Position numbers and translations under genes: made by a program. From JAGRMG01 sp047975215 (GTDB taxonomy: Bacteria; Pseudomonadota; Alphaproteobacteria; Rhodobacterales; Rhodobacteraceae), in contig JBKEDD010000005.1 of the NCBI GenBank assembly GCA_047975215.1, positions 62,001 to 126,000 on the forward strand: a stretch of DNA of 64,000 nt, given 5' to 3'. Shown one piece after another: positions 8,845 to 17,748 of the stretch. Under the pieces are notes generated by a model. It had not been told where the DNA came from. It searched no databases and worked only from the letters and a program-made list of their open reading frames with translations. Within the stretch, counting starts at the first letter, position 1; each line of letters begins with the position of its first letter.

Positions 8845-8873
8845 TTGACGGCAGAGACTTTCTCGCGCATATT
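8845..8873 (+). promoter_or_regulatory. sigma70-like promoter of sitABCD
   Basis: TTGACG (8845-8850) and CATATT (8868-8873) are separated by exactly 17 nt. Transcription would begin near 8880, which makes the ATG at 8883 almost leaderless and favours the ATG at 8907 as the sitA start. Confidence 0.6.
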
Positions 8874-8906
8874 CCACCTGTCATGACCATTTCAGGCTCA
8901 ACCACC

Positions 8907-9875
8907 ATGATTTCACGCCGTAAAATAGTAACCGGATTGACCGCCCTCCCGCTGTTGGCATCGCTGGGCGCGCGTCCGGTCCGGGCCGAGACCCCGCTGA
9001 AGGTGGTCGCGACCACCGGCATGATCGCCGACGCCGTGCGCCAGATCGGAGGCGATCAGGTCGAGGTGCAGGCGCTGATGGGGCCGGGTGTCGATCCGCA
9101 TTCCTATCGCCAGACCCGAACCGATATCGTGGCCATGGTCCGGGCCGACCTTGTTCTTTGCCACGGACTGTATCTTGAGGCGCAGATGGAGCAGTTCTTT
9201 GCCGATCTCGGGCGCAGGCGGCGGGTGGTGGCGGTGGCCGAGATACTGCCGCACGCGTTGTTGCGCCGCCATGACAACTATGCCGACAAGTTCGACCCGC
9301 ATGTATGGATGGTGCCTGACCTGTGGCGGCGCGTGGTGGTCGGGATCGGGCGCGCCCTGACAGATGCCCGGCCCGAGGCGGCCGGTATCTTCGACGCCAA
9401 CGCCGCCGCGCATCTGGCTGAAATCGACCGCCTGTCGGCCTATGCCCACAGCGCGCTTGCCCGCGTTCCCGATGGTTCCCGCGTGTTGCTGACCGCCCAT
9501 GACGCATTCGGCTATTTCGGCGATGCCTACGACTTCGAGGTGCTGGGCATCCAGGGCATCTCTACCGAAAGCGAGGCGGGGCTGAACCGGATCAGCGAAC
9601 TGGTTGACCTATTGGTAAAGCGCCGTATCGTGGCAGTGTTCGTGGAAAGCTCGGTGTCGGAACGCAATATTCGCGCGGTGATCGAAGGCGCGGCGGCCAG
9701 GGGCCACGACGCGCGGATCGGCGGCGAGCTGTTCAGCGATGCGATGGGGCGCCTCGGCACCTATGAAGGAACCTATATCGGCATGATCGACCATAACGTG
9801 ACCGTCATCGCCCGCGCGCTGGGTGCAGATTTGCCCGCGCGGGGAATGGACGGCAGGCTTTCGGCGGGGAGCTGA
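8907..9875 (+). CDS. sitA: manganese/iron ABC transporter, periplasmic binding protein
   Basis: Predicted 322-residue TroA-type metal-binding lipoprotein-like or soluble periplasmic protein. Residues 1-27 are a signal peptide beginning MISRRKIVTGLTAL; the RR pair resembles a Tat motif but the rest fits Sec equally well. Four metal-ligand segments of cluster A-I proteins are visible: DPHSY, FDPHVWM, VFVESSVSERN and MIDHN (His, His, Glu, Asp). It heads a four-gene operon with ATPase and two permeases. Start 8907 chosen over 8883 because of the promoter position; neither has a clear Shine-Dalgarno. Metal specificity (Mn more likely than Zn) is inferred from the operator type and two-permease organisation. 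Confidence 0.85.
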   Translation: MISRRKIVTGLTALPLLASLGARPVRAETPLKVVATTGMIADAVRQIGGDQVEVQALMGPGVDPHSYRQTRTDIVAMVRADLVLCHGLYLEAQMEQFFADLGRRRRVVAVAEILPHALLRRHDNYADKFDPHVWMVPDLWRRVVVGIGRALTDARPEAAGIFDANAAAHLAEIDRLSAYAHSALARVPDGSRVLLTAHDAFGYFGDAYDFEVLGIQGISTESEAGLNRISELVDLLVKRRIVAVFVESSVSERNIRAVIEGAAARGHDARIGGELFSDAMGRLGTYEGTYIGMIDHNVTVIARALGADLPARGMDGRLSAGS

Positions 9876-9879
9876 CGCG

Positions 9880-10692
9880 ATGCTTGAACTGGCGACAGAC
9901 AAGGGCCGCGCGGCCTTCGCCGACGATGGCCTTGACAGCAGCCCGCTGGCGATACGCGGGCTGACCGTATCCTACGGGCAGAAGCCGGCGGTGTTTTCTG
10001 TGGACATGACAGTTCGCCCCGGCGCGATGACCGCCATCATCGGGCCGAACGGGGCGGGAAAGTCGACCCTGCTCAAGGCCGCGCTGGGGATCGTGCGGCC
10101 GCTCTCCGGGCAGATTCGCTGTTTCGGCCGGCCGCTGGCCGAACAGCGCGGCAAGATCGCCTATGTGCCGCAGCGCGCCAGCGTGGACTGGGACTTTCCG
10201 ACCCGGGTGATCGACGTGGTGCTGATGGGGCTTTACCGCGAACTGGGCCTGCTGGGCCGGGTGCGGGCGCGGCACATGAATCGTGCCACGGACTGCCTTT
10301 CGCGCGTCGGCATGCAGGACTTTGCCAACCGCCAGATCGGCCAGCTTTCGGGCGGTCAGCAGCAGCGCGTGTTCCTGGCCCGCGCGCTGGCGCAGGAGGC
10401 CGAACTCTACCTGCTGGACGAACCCTTTGCCGGTGTCGATGCGGCCACCGAAAAGGCCGTTATCGCCGTCCTGAAATCTCTGCGCGAGGCGGGCAAGACG
10501 GTGGTCTGCGTGCACCACGACCTGACCACCGTGAGCGACTATTTCGACGATGTGTTCCTGATCAATACAAGCAAGGTGGCCGAGGGCCCGGTGGCCGAGG
10601 CATTCACCGCGCAAACGCTTCAGGCCACCTATGGCGGGCGGCTCGCGACGGCACAGGTGGATCAACTGTCGGCGGGCGCCGGGATAGGCTGA
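9880..10692 (+). CDS. sitB: manganese/iron ABC transporter, ATPase
   Basis: Predicted 270-residue ABC ATPase. Walker A is GPNGAGKST, the signature is LSGGQQQR and Walker B is LYLLDEP followed by the FAGVD D-loop; the switch histidine lies in VHHDL. The segment VPQRASVDWDFPTRVIDVV is typical of metal-uptake ATPases of the ZnuC/MntA group. ATG at 9880 lies four bases after the sitA stop with GGGGA at 9866-9870 as ribosome site. It energises the SitC/SitD membrane pair from the cytoplasm. Confidence 0.9.
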   Translation: MLELATDKGRAAFADDGLDSSPLAIRGLTVSYGQKPAVFSVDMTVRPGAMTAIIGPNGAGKSTLLKAALGIVRPLSGQIRCFGRPLAEQRGKIAYVPQRASVDWDFPTRVIDVVLMGLYRELGLLGRVRARHMNRATDCLSRVGMQDFANRQIGQLSGGQQQRVFLARALAQEAELYLLDEPFAGVDAATEKAVIAVLKSLREAGKTVVCVHHDLTTVSDYFDDVFLINTSKVAEGPVAEAFTAQTLQATYGGRLATAQVDQLSAGAGIG

Positions 10693-10693
10693 C

Positions 10694-11899
10694 ATGCTGT
10701 CCGACGCGCTGCTATTGCAACTGGGATACAACGCCACGCTGGTCGCCATCGGCGCGACGCTCTTGGGCATCGCCTCGGGTGTGACGGGCACCTTCCTGTT
10801 CTTGCGCAAGCGCGCCCTGGTCAGCGATGCGGTCTCCCATTCCACGCTGCCCGGTGTCGGGCTGGCCTTCATCGTCATGGTGGCCCTGGGTGGCGACGGA
10901 CGCAACCTGATCGGGCTTCTGGCCGGATCGGCACTGACGGCCTGGGCGGGGCTGTTGTGCCTCAGCTGGCTGACCCGGCGCACGCGGCTGGCCGAGGACG
11001 CCGCCATCGGTGCGGTCCTGTCGGTGTTCTTCGGCCTCGGGGTCGTGCTGCTGACGGTGATTCAGACCATGAACGCGGGCCGCCAGGCCGGATTGGAGAG
11101 CTTTCTTCTTGGATCGACCGCCGGAATGCTGCGGGTCGACGCGATGGTGATCGCGCTGGGCGGGGCGTTGGCGCTGGCGCTGATCGCGCTGCTGCGCCGG
11201 CCGCTGACGCTGGTGGCGTTCGATCCCGAATTTGCCGCGGCCGAGGGGTTCGCGGTGCACCGCATCGATCTGGCCATGATGGGGCTGGTGATGGCCGTGA
11301 CCGTGATCGGGCTCAAGATCGTTGGTCTGATCCTGATCGTGGCGCTGTTGATCATTCCGCCGGTGACGGCCCGGTTCTGGACCGACCGGTCGGATCGGGT
11401 GGTGGTGCTGGCCGGGATCACCGGCGGAATGGCCGGCTATCTGGGGGCGGCGCTGTCGGCCACGGCCCCTGCGTTGCCGACCGGACCGATCATCGTGCTG
11501 ACGGGCTTCAGCTTTTTCGCGGCCTCGCTGCTGTTGGCGCCAAACCGCGGCGTTCTGGCGGCACTGCTGCGGTACCTGCGCTTTCAGCGCCGGGTGCATT
11601 TGCGCCAGGGTCTGCTGGCAATGGCGCAAGGCCAGCCCATCTATGAGCGCCTGACGCTGCGCCTGTTGCGCCGCGCCGGTCTGGCGCGCCCCGACGGGGT
11701 GGCGACCGACGCCGGCCGCGCCCGTGCCGCCAAGGCTCTGCGCGACGAAAAACGCTGGCAGGTGGTGCGCGCCGATCAGACGCACGAGGCGGCGGCGGCG
11801 CTCTATGACGGGCTGCGCGAGATCGAAACCGTGCTGACCCGCGACCAGATCGAGGATATCGACCGCCGCATTGGCGGCCCCCGCGAGGTGCCTGCATGA
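10694..11899 (+). CDS. sitC: manganese/iron ABC permease with a C-terminal cytoplasmic extension
   Basis: Predicted 401 residues. About the first 285 form the ABC-3 family membrane domain with multiple hydrophobic helices and the conserved DAVSHSTLPG loop. The remaining ~115 residues are highly charged and soluble (RYLRFQRRVHLRQGLLAM onward) and look like a helical, winged-helix-sized domain carried by long members of this permease group. It may gate transport or contact a regulator. The start is one base after the sitB stop and the stop overlaps sitD (ATGA). Family call is firm; the nature of the extension is uncertain. Confidence 0.87.
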   Translation: MLSDALLLQLGYNATLVAIGATLLGIASGVTGTFLFLRKRALVSDAVSHSTLPGVGLAFIVMVALGGDGRNLIGLLAGSALTAWAGLLCLSWLTRRTRLAEDAAIGAVLSVFFGLGVVLLTVIQTMNAGRQAGLESFLLGSTAGMLRVDAMVIALGGALALALIALLRRPLTLVAFDPEFAAAEGFAVHRIDLAMMGLVMAVTVIGLKIVGLILIVALLIIPPVTARFWTDRSDRVVVLAGITGGMAGYLGAALSATAPALPTGPIIVLTGFSFFAASLLLAPNRGVLAALLRYLRFQRRVHLRQGLLAMAQGQPIYERLTLRLLRRAGLARPDGVATDAGRARAAKALRDEKRWQVVRADQTHEAAAALYDGLREIETVLTRDQIEDIDRRIGGPREVPA

Positions 11900-12825
11900 A
11901 CGGTGAGGAATTCGTTTCGCTGTCGCTGGCGCCGCTGCTGATCGGCATCTTCGCCGCCGTGGCCTGCGCGCTGCCGGGCAACTTTCTGGTGCTGCGCCGC
12001 CAGGCGCTGATCGGCGATGCCATCAGCCATGTGGTGCTGCCCGGAATCGTGGTGGCGTTTCTCGTGACCGGAGTGATCTCAACCTGGCCGATGATGCTGG
12101 GCGCCATGGGGTCGGCCATCGTCGCGGTGGGGCTGATCGAACTGATCCGCCGCCTCGGCCGGATCGAACCGGGCGCGGCCATGGGGGTGGTGTTCACGAC
12201 ACTGTTCGCCGCCGGTGTGCTGCTGCTGGAACAATCCGACACCTCGACCGTACATCTGGACGTGCAGCACGCACTTTACGGCAACCTCGAAAGCCTGATC
12301 TGGCTGGACGCGACCGGCTGGGCGTCGCTGGCTGACCCGGCTGCGCTGCGCGGGCTGCCGGCGGAACTTCCGCGCATGGGGCTGACGCTGATCGGCGTTG
12401 CGCTGTTTACCGCCGTGTTCTGGCGGCCCCTGAAGCTGTCGACCTTCGATGAGGGCTTTGCGCGCACGCTGGGCATGCGTACCGGCGTCATCGGCCTGGC
12501 GCTGGTGGTGGTGGCCGCGATCGCGGCCGTCGCAGCCTTCGACGCGGTCGGCTCGATCATCGTGATCGCCATGTTCATCTGCCCGCCAGCGGCGGCGCGG
12601 CTGATGACCAACCGGCTTGAAACGCAGGTGGCCTGGTCGGTGGGGTTCGCCACCCTGGCGGCGGTTCTCGGCTATGTTCTGGCCGGTTACGGCCCGCTTT
12701 GGCTGGGCGGGCGGGATGCGGTCAGCGCGGCGGGGATGATCGCGGCCGCTTCGGGCGTGATCCTGGCGCTGGCCGCGCTGTTCGGACCCTGCCGCAACCG
12801 CAGCGGCGCACCGCAGCAGGGCTGA
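11896..12825 (+). CDS. sitD: manganese/iron ABC permease
   Basis: Predicted 309-residue ABC-3 family membrane protein with the family loop DAISHVVLPG and hydrophobic segments through its length, but without the soluble tail of SitC. It pairs with SitC to make the heterodimeric channel. Start overlaps the sitC stop by four bases. No gene for the regulator lies in the operon. Confidence 0.88.
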   Translation: MNGEEFVSLSLAPLLIGIFAAVACALPGNFLVLRRQALIGDAISHVVLPGIVVAFLVTGVISTWPMMLGAMGSAIVAVGLIELIRRLGRIEPGAAMGVVFTTLFAAGVLLLEQSDTSTVHLDVQHALYGNLESLIWLDATGWASLADPAALRGLPAELPRMGLTLIGVALFTAVFWRPLKLSTFDEGFARTLGMRTGVIGLALVVVAAIAAVAAFDAVGSIIVIAMFICPPAAARLMTNRLETQVAWSVGFATLAAVLGYVLAGYGPLWLGGRDAVSAAGMIAAASGVILALAALFGPCRNRSGAPQQG

Positions 12826-12893
12826 AGCCCCGGCGCGGGCGACCCCGAATCCCGGCTGGCAGAATCGCGCGAAGTCATGCTAGGTCTAGCGGC

Positions 12894-14747
12894 ATGGCGT
12901 ATCCCGACCCCAACATAGGCCAAGCCCGCCCGGTCATCCGGCAACTGGACGATGCCGCAATCAACCGTATCGCGGCCGGTGAGGTCGTCGAGCGCCCGGC
13001 CTCGGCGGTCAAGGAATTGGTGGAGAACGCGATCGACGCGGGCGCCACGCGGATCGCTATCGGGATAGCCGATGGCGGCAAGACCTTGATCCGCGTCAGC
13101 GATGACGGCTGCGGCATCGCGCCCGACGAACTGCCGCTGGCCATGTCGCGCCATGCCACATCCAAGATCGACGGTTCGGACCTTCTGAACATCCATACTT
13201 TCGGGTTCCGGGGCGAGGCGCTGCCGTCGCTGGGCGCGGTCGGCCGGCTGACCATCGCCAGCCGCGCGGCCGGGCATGAAGCGGCAAGCCTGCGCGTGGC
13301 GGGCGGCCGCGCGGGGCAGGTGAAACCCGCCGCGCTGCGGTCCGGTACGGTGGTTGAACTGCGCGATCTGTTCCACGCCACCCCGGCGCGGCTGAAATTC
13401 ATGCGCAGCGACCGGGCCGAGGCACAGGCGATCACCGATATCGTGAAACGGCTGGCCATGGCCGAACCGTCCATCGGCTTCACCCTGCGCGACGTTTCGG
13501 GCGGCGGTCAGGGCCGCATCGTGTTCCGCGCCGACCCCGAAACCGGCGATCTGTTCGACGCGCTGCACGCGCGGCTGACCGGGGTTCTGGGGCGCGACTT
13601 TGCGGCAAACGCGCTGCGCATAGACGCCACCCGCGAGGGAATCCGGCTGTTCGGATATGCCGCGCTTCCGACCTATTCGCGCGGTGCGGCGGTGGCGCAG
13701 TACCTATTCGTCAATGGCCGCCCGGTGCGCGACAAGATGCTGGGCGGCGCGCTGCGGGCTGCCTATGCCGATTTCCTAAGCCGCGACCGGCACCCGGCGG
13801 CGGCGCTGTTTCTGGATTGCGACCCGACGCTGGTGGATGTCAACGTGCACCCGGCGAAGTCCGAGGTGCGCTTCCGCGATCCCGGCGTTGCGCGGGGCCT
13901 GATCGTTTCGGCGCTGCGGCACGCGCTGGCCGGGGCCGGGCACCGGGCATCGAGCACGGTTGCGGGCGCGGCATTGGGTGCGATGACCCCCGAACCCGCA
14001 GGCGCGCGGATCTACCAGATGGACCGCCGCCAGCCGGCAACCGCGCACGCGGCGGCGTATGCGGCCCAGACGCCGGGGTTTTCCGAGATGCAGCGCGCCT
14101 GGAGCGGTCGTGTGCCCGAGGCGCCCGAAGACGGCCCCGAGGGGGATGAGGACAGCGCACCGGCGGCGTTGCCTCTGGGCGCGGCGCGTGGCCAGGTGCA
14201 TGAAAACTACATCATCGCCCAAACCGAAACCGGCATCGTCATCGTCGATCAGCATGCCGCCCATGAACGGCTGGTCTACGAAAAGCTGAAGCGTCAGATG
14301 GCCGAGAACGGCGTTGCGGCGCAGGCGCTGCTGATTCCCGAAATCGTTGAGCTTTGTGAGGCCGATCGTAGCCGGCTGATGGCCGTGTCGGGCGATCTGG
14401 CGCGGCTCGGCCTGACGCTGGAACCGTTCGGCGGCGGTGCCGTGGCGGTGCGCGAGACACCGGCCCTGCTGGGCCGCGTCGACGCGGCGGCGATGGTCCG
14501 CGACATTCTGGACGAGTTGGACGACGACGGCGAAAGCCGGCTGGTGCAGGCGCGTATCGAAGCGATCCTGAGCCGCATCGCCTGCCACGGTTCGGTGCGG
14601 TCGGGCCGGCGGATGCGGCCCGAGGAAATGAACGCGCTGCTGCGGGAAATGGAGGCGACGCCCCATTCCGGCCAGTGCAACCATGGCCGTCCGACCTATG
14701 TGGAACTGAAGCTGGCGGATATCGAGCGGCTGTTCGGGCGGAAATGA
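12894..14747 (+). CDS. mutL: DNA mismatch repair protein MutL (endonuclease-type)
   Basis: Predicted 617 residues. The N-terminal GHKL ATPase shows INRIAAGEVVERP, ELVENAIDAGA and GFRGEALPSLG. The C-terminal domain carries DQHAAHERLVYE, the DQHA(x2)E(x4)E metal motif of nicking MutL proteins absent from E. coli MutL, and a CNHGRP motif near the end. It therefore probably supplies strand nicking itself in a MutH-less repair pathway. Start at ATG 12894 precedes the conserved block; no Shine-Dalgarno is evident. rmuC overlaps its stop. Confidence 0.95.
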   Translation: MAYPDPNIGQARPVIRQLDDAAINRIAAGEVVERPASAVKELVENAIDAGATRIAIGIADGGKTLIRVSDDGCGIAPDELPLAMSRHATSKIDGSDLLNIHTFGFRGEALPSLGAVGRLTIASRAAGHEAASLRVAGGRAGQVKPAALRSGTVVELRDLFHATPARLKFMRSDRAEAQAITDIVKRLAMAEPSIGFTLRDVSGGGQGRIVFRADPETGDLFDALHARLTGVLGRDFAANALRIDATREGIRLFGYAALPTYSRGAAVAQYLFVNGRPVRDKMLGGALRAAYADFLSRDRHPAAALFLDCDPTLVDVNVHPAKSEVRFRDPGVARGLIVSALRHALAGAGHRASSTVAGAALGAMTPEPAGARIYQMDRRQPATAHAAAYAAQTPGFSEMQRAWSGRVPEAPEDGPEGDEDSAPAALPLGAARGQVHENYIIAQTETGIVIVDQHAAHERLVYEKLKRQMAENGVAAQALLIPEIVELCEADRSRLMAVSGDLARLGLTLEPFGGGAVAVRETPALLGRVDAAAMVRDILDELDDDGESRLVQARIEAILSRIACHGSVRSGRRMRPEEMNALLREMEATPHSGQCNHGRPTYVELKLADIERLFGRK

Positions 14748-15982
14748 TCGAGGTTGCCGGATTCCGCCTGGACCCCGGCGACCCCGCCGCCCTGGCCGTG
14801 ATCGGGGCGGCAGCGGGTGTCCTGCTGGTGCTGGTGCTTCTGACGATGGCGCTGATGGCGGCGCGGCGCTCGGCGCGGGCGCTGGAACCGGTGGCGCAGC
14901 AGATGGCGCAAATGGCCCGCTCGCTTCAGCAGGTGGGCCTGGGCCAGGAACAGTTGCGCGGGGGGTTGCAGCATGTTTCCGAAACCCAGGCCAATACTCA
15001 GATCCAGATGATCGGTACCGTCGAATCGCGGCTTGCCGCGGTGCAGCAGCAGATGAACGACCGGCTGGCCGACAACGCGATGAAGACCGCCCGCGCACTG
15101 TCGGACATGCAGGCGCGCATGAATGAGACGCTGCATGGCCAGACCAGGCAGACCGCAACGTCGCTGACCCGCCTGCAGGAACGGCTCGCGACGATCGACA
15201 AGGCGCAGGACAACATCGCAAGGCTGTCGGGCGATGTGCTGTCCTTGCAGGATATCCTGTCCAACAAGCAGACGCGCGGTGCGTTCGGGGAAATTCAGCT
15301 CAACGACATCGTGTCCAAGGCGCTGCCCGGCGATGCGTATGCGATGCAGGCAACGCTGGGCAACGGCAGGCGGGCCGACTGCCTGATCCGCCTGCCCGGA
15401 CCGCCCGGCGCGATCGTGATCGACAGCAAGTTTCCGCTGGAGGCTTACGAGGCGTTGCGAAGGGCCGAAGACCAGTCCGCGGCACACCAGGCCGCGCAGG
15501 CGATGCGCAGGGCGGTGCGCGCCCATATCCGCGCTATTTCGGAACGCTATATCGTCGAGGGCGAAACCGCCGACGGGGCGCTGATGTTCCTGCCCTCCGA
15601 GGCAGTCTATGCCGAGTTGCACGCCAATTTTCCCGACCTGGTGCGCGAAGGTTTCGCCGCCCGCGTCTGGATCGTCAGCCCCACCACCTGCATGGCGACG
15701 CTGAACACCATGCGCGCGATCCTGAAGGATGCGCGGATGCGCGAGCAGGCCGGCGCGATCCGCAAGATGCTGCGCCATCTGCATCGCGACGTGGAACTGG
15801 TGCTGGAACGGGCCGCCAAGCTGGAAACCCATTTCGACCAGGCCCGCCGCGATGTCGAGGGGCTGAGCACCGCCGCGGAACGCGCCGGAAGGCGCGCAGC
15901 GCAACTGGACAATCTCGATTTCGAGGAACTGGCGCCGGAAAGGTCCGCCGGGATCGTTTCGCTTGGACAGACCGATGGCTGA
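14744..15982 (+). CDS. rmuC: DNA recombination protein RmuC
   Basis: Predicted 412 residues with one N-terminal membrane segment (about 18-45), a long Gln-rich coiled coil (about 55-170) and a C-terminal RmuC nuclease-like domain containing RGAFGEIQL, IVIDSKFPLEAYEAL and LMFLPSEAVYAEL. RmuC proteins limit DNA inversions and are predicted restriction-nuclease-like enzymes. ATG at 14744 overlaps the mutL stop (ATGA), so mutL and rmuC are coupled. Confidence 0.92.
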   Translation: MIEVAGFRLDPGDPAALAVIGAAAGVLLVLVLLTMALMAARRSARALEPVAQQMAQMARSLQQVGLGQEQLRGGLQHVSETQANTQIQMIGTVESRLAAVQQQMNDRLADNAMKTARALSDMQARMNETLHGQTRQTATSLTRLQERLATIDKAQDNIARLSGDVLSLQDILSNKQTRGAFGEIQLNDIVSKALPGDAYAMQATLGNGRRADCLIRLPGPPGAIVIDSKFPLEAYEALRRAEDQSAAHQAAQAMRRAVRAHIRAISERYIVEGETADGALMFLPSEAVYAELHANFPDLVREGFAARVWIVSPTTCMATLNTMRAILKDARMREQAGAIRKMLRHLHRDVELVLERAAKLETHFDQARRDVEGLSTAAERAGRRAAQLDNLDFEELAPERSAGIVSLGQTDG

Positions 15983-16150
15983 ATCCGAGCGATTGCCCGG
16001 GCCGGTGAACGCCCGAACCCGACGAATCGCAATGCGCGCCATTCGCCGCGCGGATGCGTCTGGCCCTGTGCGGCAACTTGTGTAAGATCGGGGTGGCGCC
16101 AAGCCCCTCGCGACCGGGCCGGCGGCTGAAGCGAACAGGAGGTATGGTCC

Positions 16151-16468
16151 ATGCTGGAAATCTCGGCCCGAAAGGTGGCGCAGGTGGCGCTGATGGCCCG
16201 TGAACTGAACCGTGCCGAGGGTGAACTGCGCGCCTTTATCGAGCGCATGTCCGAAGACGAGCAGGCCGAACTGGTGGCGATCATGTGGATCGGGCGCGAG
16301 AGTTTCTTTGCCGACGACTGGGCCGAAGCCGTCGCTACCGCCAAGACCGAGGCAACGACGCCTTGCGCCGACTATCTGATCGGCACGCCGCACCTGTCGG
16401 ACCATCTGGAAAACGGACTCGATGCGCTGGGCATTTCGGCGCTGGACGAGGAAGACGACCTGATGTGA
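16151..16468 (+). CDS. DUF3775 domain protein
   Basis: Predicted 105-residue acidic cytoplasmic protein of the DUF3775 family, recognised by MWIGRE and the TPHLSDHLENGLDALG ending. Function is unknown. It has a strong ribosome site (AGGAGG at 16137-16142, eight bases before ATG) and is single, 168 nt after rmuC. Directly after its stop comes the hairpin array at 16467-16556. Confidence 0.75.
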   Translation: MLEISARKVAQVALMARELNRAEGELRAFIERMSEDEQAELVAIMWIGRESFFADDWAEAVATAKTEATTPCADYLIGTPHLSDHLENGLDALGISALDEEDDLM

Positions 16469-16530
16469 GAGGCGTCGGATCGTTGACACGATCCGGTATG
16501 CGAGAGGCGTCGGATCGTTGACACGATCCG
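16467..16530. repeat. two direct 29-bp repeats, each an internal hairpin
   Basis: Positions 16467-16495 and 16502-16530 are identical 29-bp copies (period 35). Each contains CGGATCGT and ACGATCCG around a TGAC loop, an 8-bp perfect stem. The first copy begins within the DUF3775 stop codon. They may act as a double transcript-end structure or be a small repetitive element. Confidence 0.8.
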
Positions 16531-16535
16531 ACGGG

Positions 16536-16556
16536 GCGAGGGGCGCTGCCCCTCGC
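16536..16556. terminator. GC-rich hairpin at the convergent junction
   Basis: Arms GCGAGGGGC (16536-16544) and GCCCCTCGC (16548-16556) form a 9-bp perfect stem with a three-base loop between the convergent DUF3775 and saccharopine dehydrogenase genes. There is no U-run, so termination is plausible but unproven; the following CTCCCCGGGATGTTTGCGG resembles intergenic palindromes I associate with this family. Confidence 0.45.
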
Positions 16557-16599
16557 GCTCCCCGGGATGTTTGCGGTCAGAAGAACACCCGGTCCGGGT

Positions 16600-17745
16600 T
16601 CAGCCTGCCAGGTGGTCGACGATTCCGAGATGCTGCGCCAGCTTGCCGATTTCGTCCATCCAGGCCGCGATCAGTTTCGGATCGTCGGGCGCCGCATGGA
16701 CGCCGGCGGCAATGTTCTGGTTCAGCACCGCCTCGACCGCCAGCGAGACCGGCACCGAGACCAGACGCGCCATGGCGGTGCCGCGCGCATCGCCCCAGGC
16801 GTCCATGGTCCATGTCATGTGCCAGACCGGGCTGCCGTCACGTTCCGCTTTCAGCCCGACGCACAGGACCACCCTGTCGGGTTCGCCCTCGTCATAGGCG
16901 TTCTCGCGCCAGAACCGGTCGGATAGCTGCTTGAGCCGGGTCTCGCCCTCGGGTCCGGCAAGGGTCTCGATCTCGCGGAACACATCCGCCCAGGCCTCGG
17001 CCCAGCCGTTCAGGCGCAACGTGCCGCGCACGAAATCGCGCACCTGCCAGCTGTCCTCGAACCCGTATTGCGCCATGAAGGGAATCGAATCGCGGTTGGG
17101 ATAGACTTCGAAAGTTTCCGGGGACGGCAGCGGCGCGGTATAGCTGCTGATCGCGTCCCAGGGCCGTTCCGCGCGCAGTTCGGAATAGTTGCGGATCGAC
17201 CGCGAGGGCGAGCGCAGCGCCTTTAGCACGCCCAGCGGCGACCAGCTGAACTTGTAGCGGAACGGGTTGGGATGTCTGGGCACGCCGCCGCAATAGGAGG
17301 TGAACGACACATGGTTGTCAGGCGCGAAGGAGGCCGAGGCGCGGTAGTCGGCCACCAGCGCGTGTGCCATCAGATGGTCTATGCCCGGGTCGAGCCCGAC
17401 CTCGTTGACCAGCGCCACCCCGGCGTCGCGCGCCCTTGCATCCAGGTTGCGCATTTCGGGTGCGATATAGGAAGAGGACACGAAATGCGCGCCCTTGCCG
17501 ATTGCCAGTTCGGCCAGCGGCACATGCCAGTCGCCCGGCAGCATTGAGACCACCACGTCGCCCTTCGCCAGCACCTTGCCCAGCGCCTCGGGGTCGAAGG
17601 CGCGGATATCCCCCGTCAGATCGCCGACCGCCTCGCGTGCCTTGGTGGTCGTGCGGTTCCAGACGGTCACGTCATGGCCCGCCTCAAGCAGGCGGCGCAG
17701 GCCGGGAATGGCCGACAGGCCGGTTCCGCACCAGTGGATGGTCAT
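16600..17745 (-). CDS. saccharopine dehydrogenase family protein (glutamate-forming type)
   Basis: Predicted 381 residues of the LYS9-like saccharopine dehydrogenase family. A Rossmann N-terminus (IHWCGTGLSAIPGLRRLLEA) precedes the domain containing NEVGLDPGIDHLMA, a hallmark of this group, and SYCGGVPRHPNPFRYKFSWS. It likely interconverts saccharopine and glutamate plus aminoadipate semialdehyde. The gene is three nt downstream of a lysine-forming saccharopine dehydrogenase gene, so the two form a saccharopine route; in this family of bacteria the direction is probably lysine degradation. Reaction inferred from family and pairing. Confidence 0.85.
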   Translation of the reverse strand: MTIHWCGTGLSAIPGLRRLLEAGHDVTVWNRTTTKAREAVGDLTGDIRAFDPEALGKVLAKGDVVVSMLPGDWHVPLAELAIGKGAHFVSSSYIAPEMRNLDARARDAGVALVNEVGLDPGIDHLMAHALVADYRASASFAPDNHVSFTSYCGGVPRHPNPFRYKFSWSPLGVLKALRSPSRSIRNYSELRAERPWDAISSYTAPLPSPETFEVYPNRDSIPFMAQYGFEDSWQVRDFVRGTLRLNGWAEAWADVFREIETLAGPEGETRLKQLSDRFWRENAYDEGEPDRVVLCVGLKAERDGSPVWHMTWTMDAWGDARGTAMARLVSVPVSLAVEAVLNQNIAAGVHAAPDDPKLIAAWMDEIGKLAQHLGIVDHLAG

Positions 17746-17748
17746 ATC

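Noticed and set aside
8907..8987. Tat signal on SitA
   Set aside because: The SRRK pair resembles a Tat motif, but the following residues do not match the consensus well and related binding proteins use Sec.
16467..16530. CRISPR-like repeat
   Set aside because: Only two copies with a six-base gap and no spacers or cas genes.
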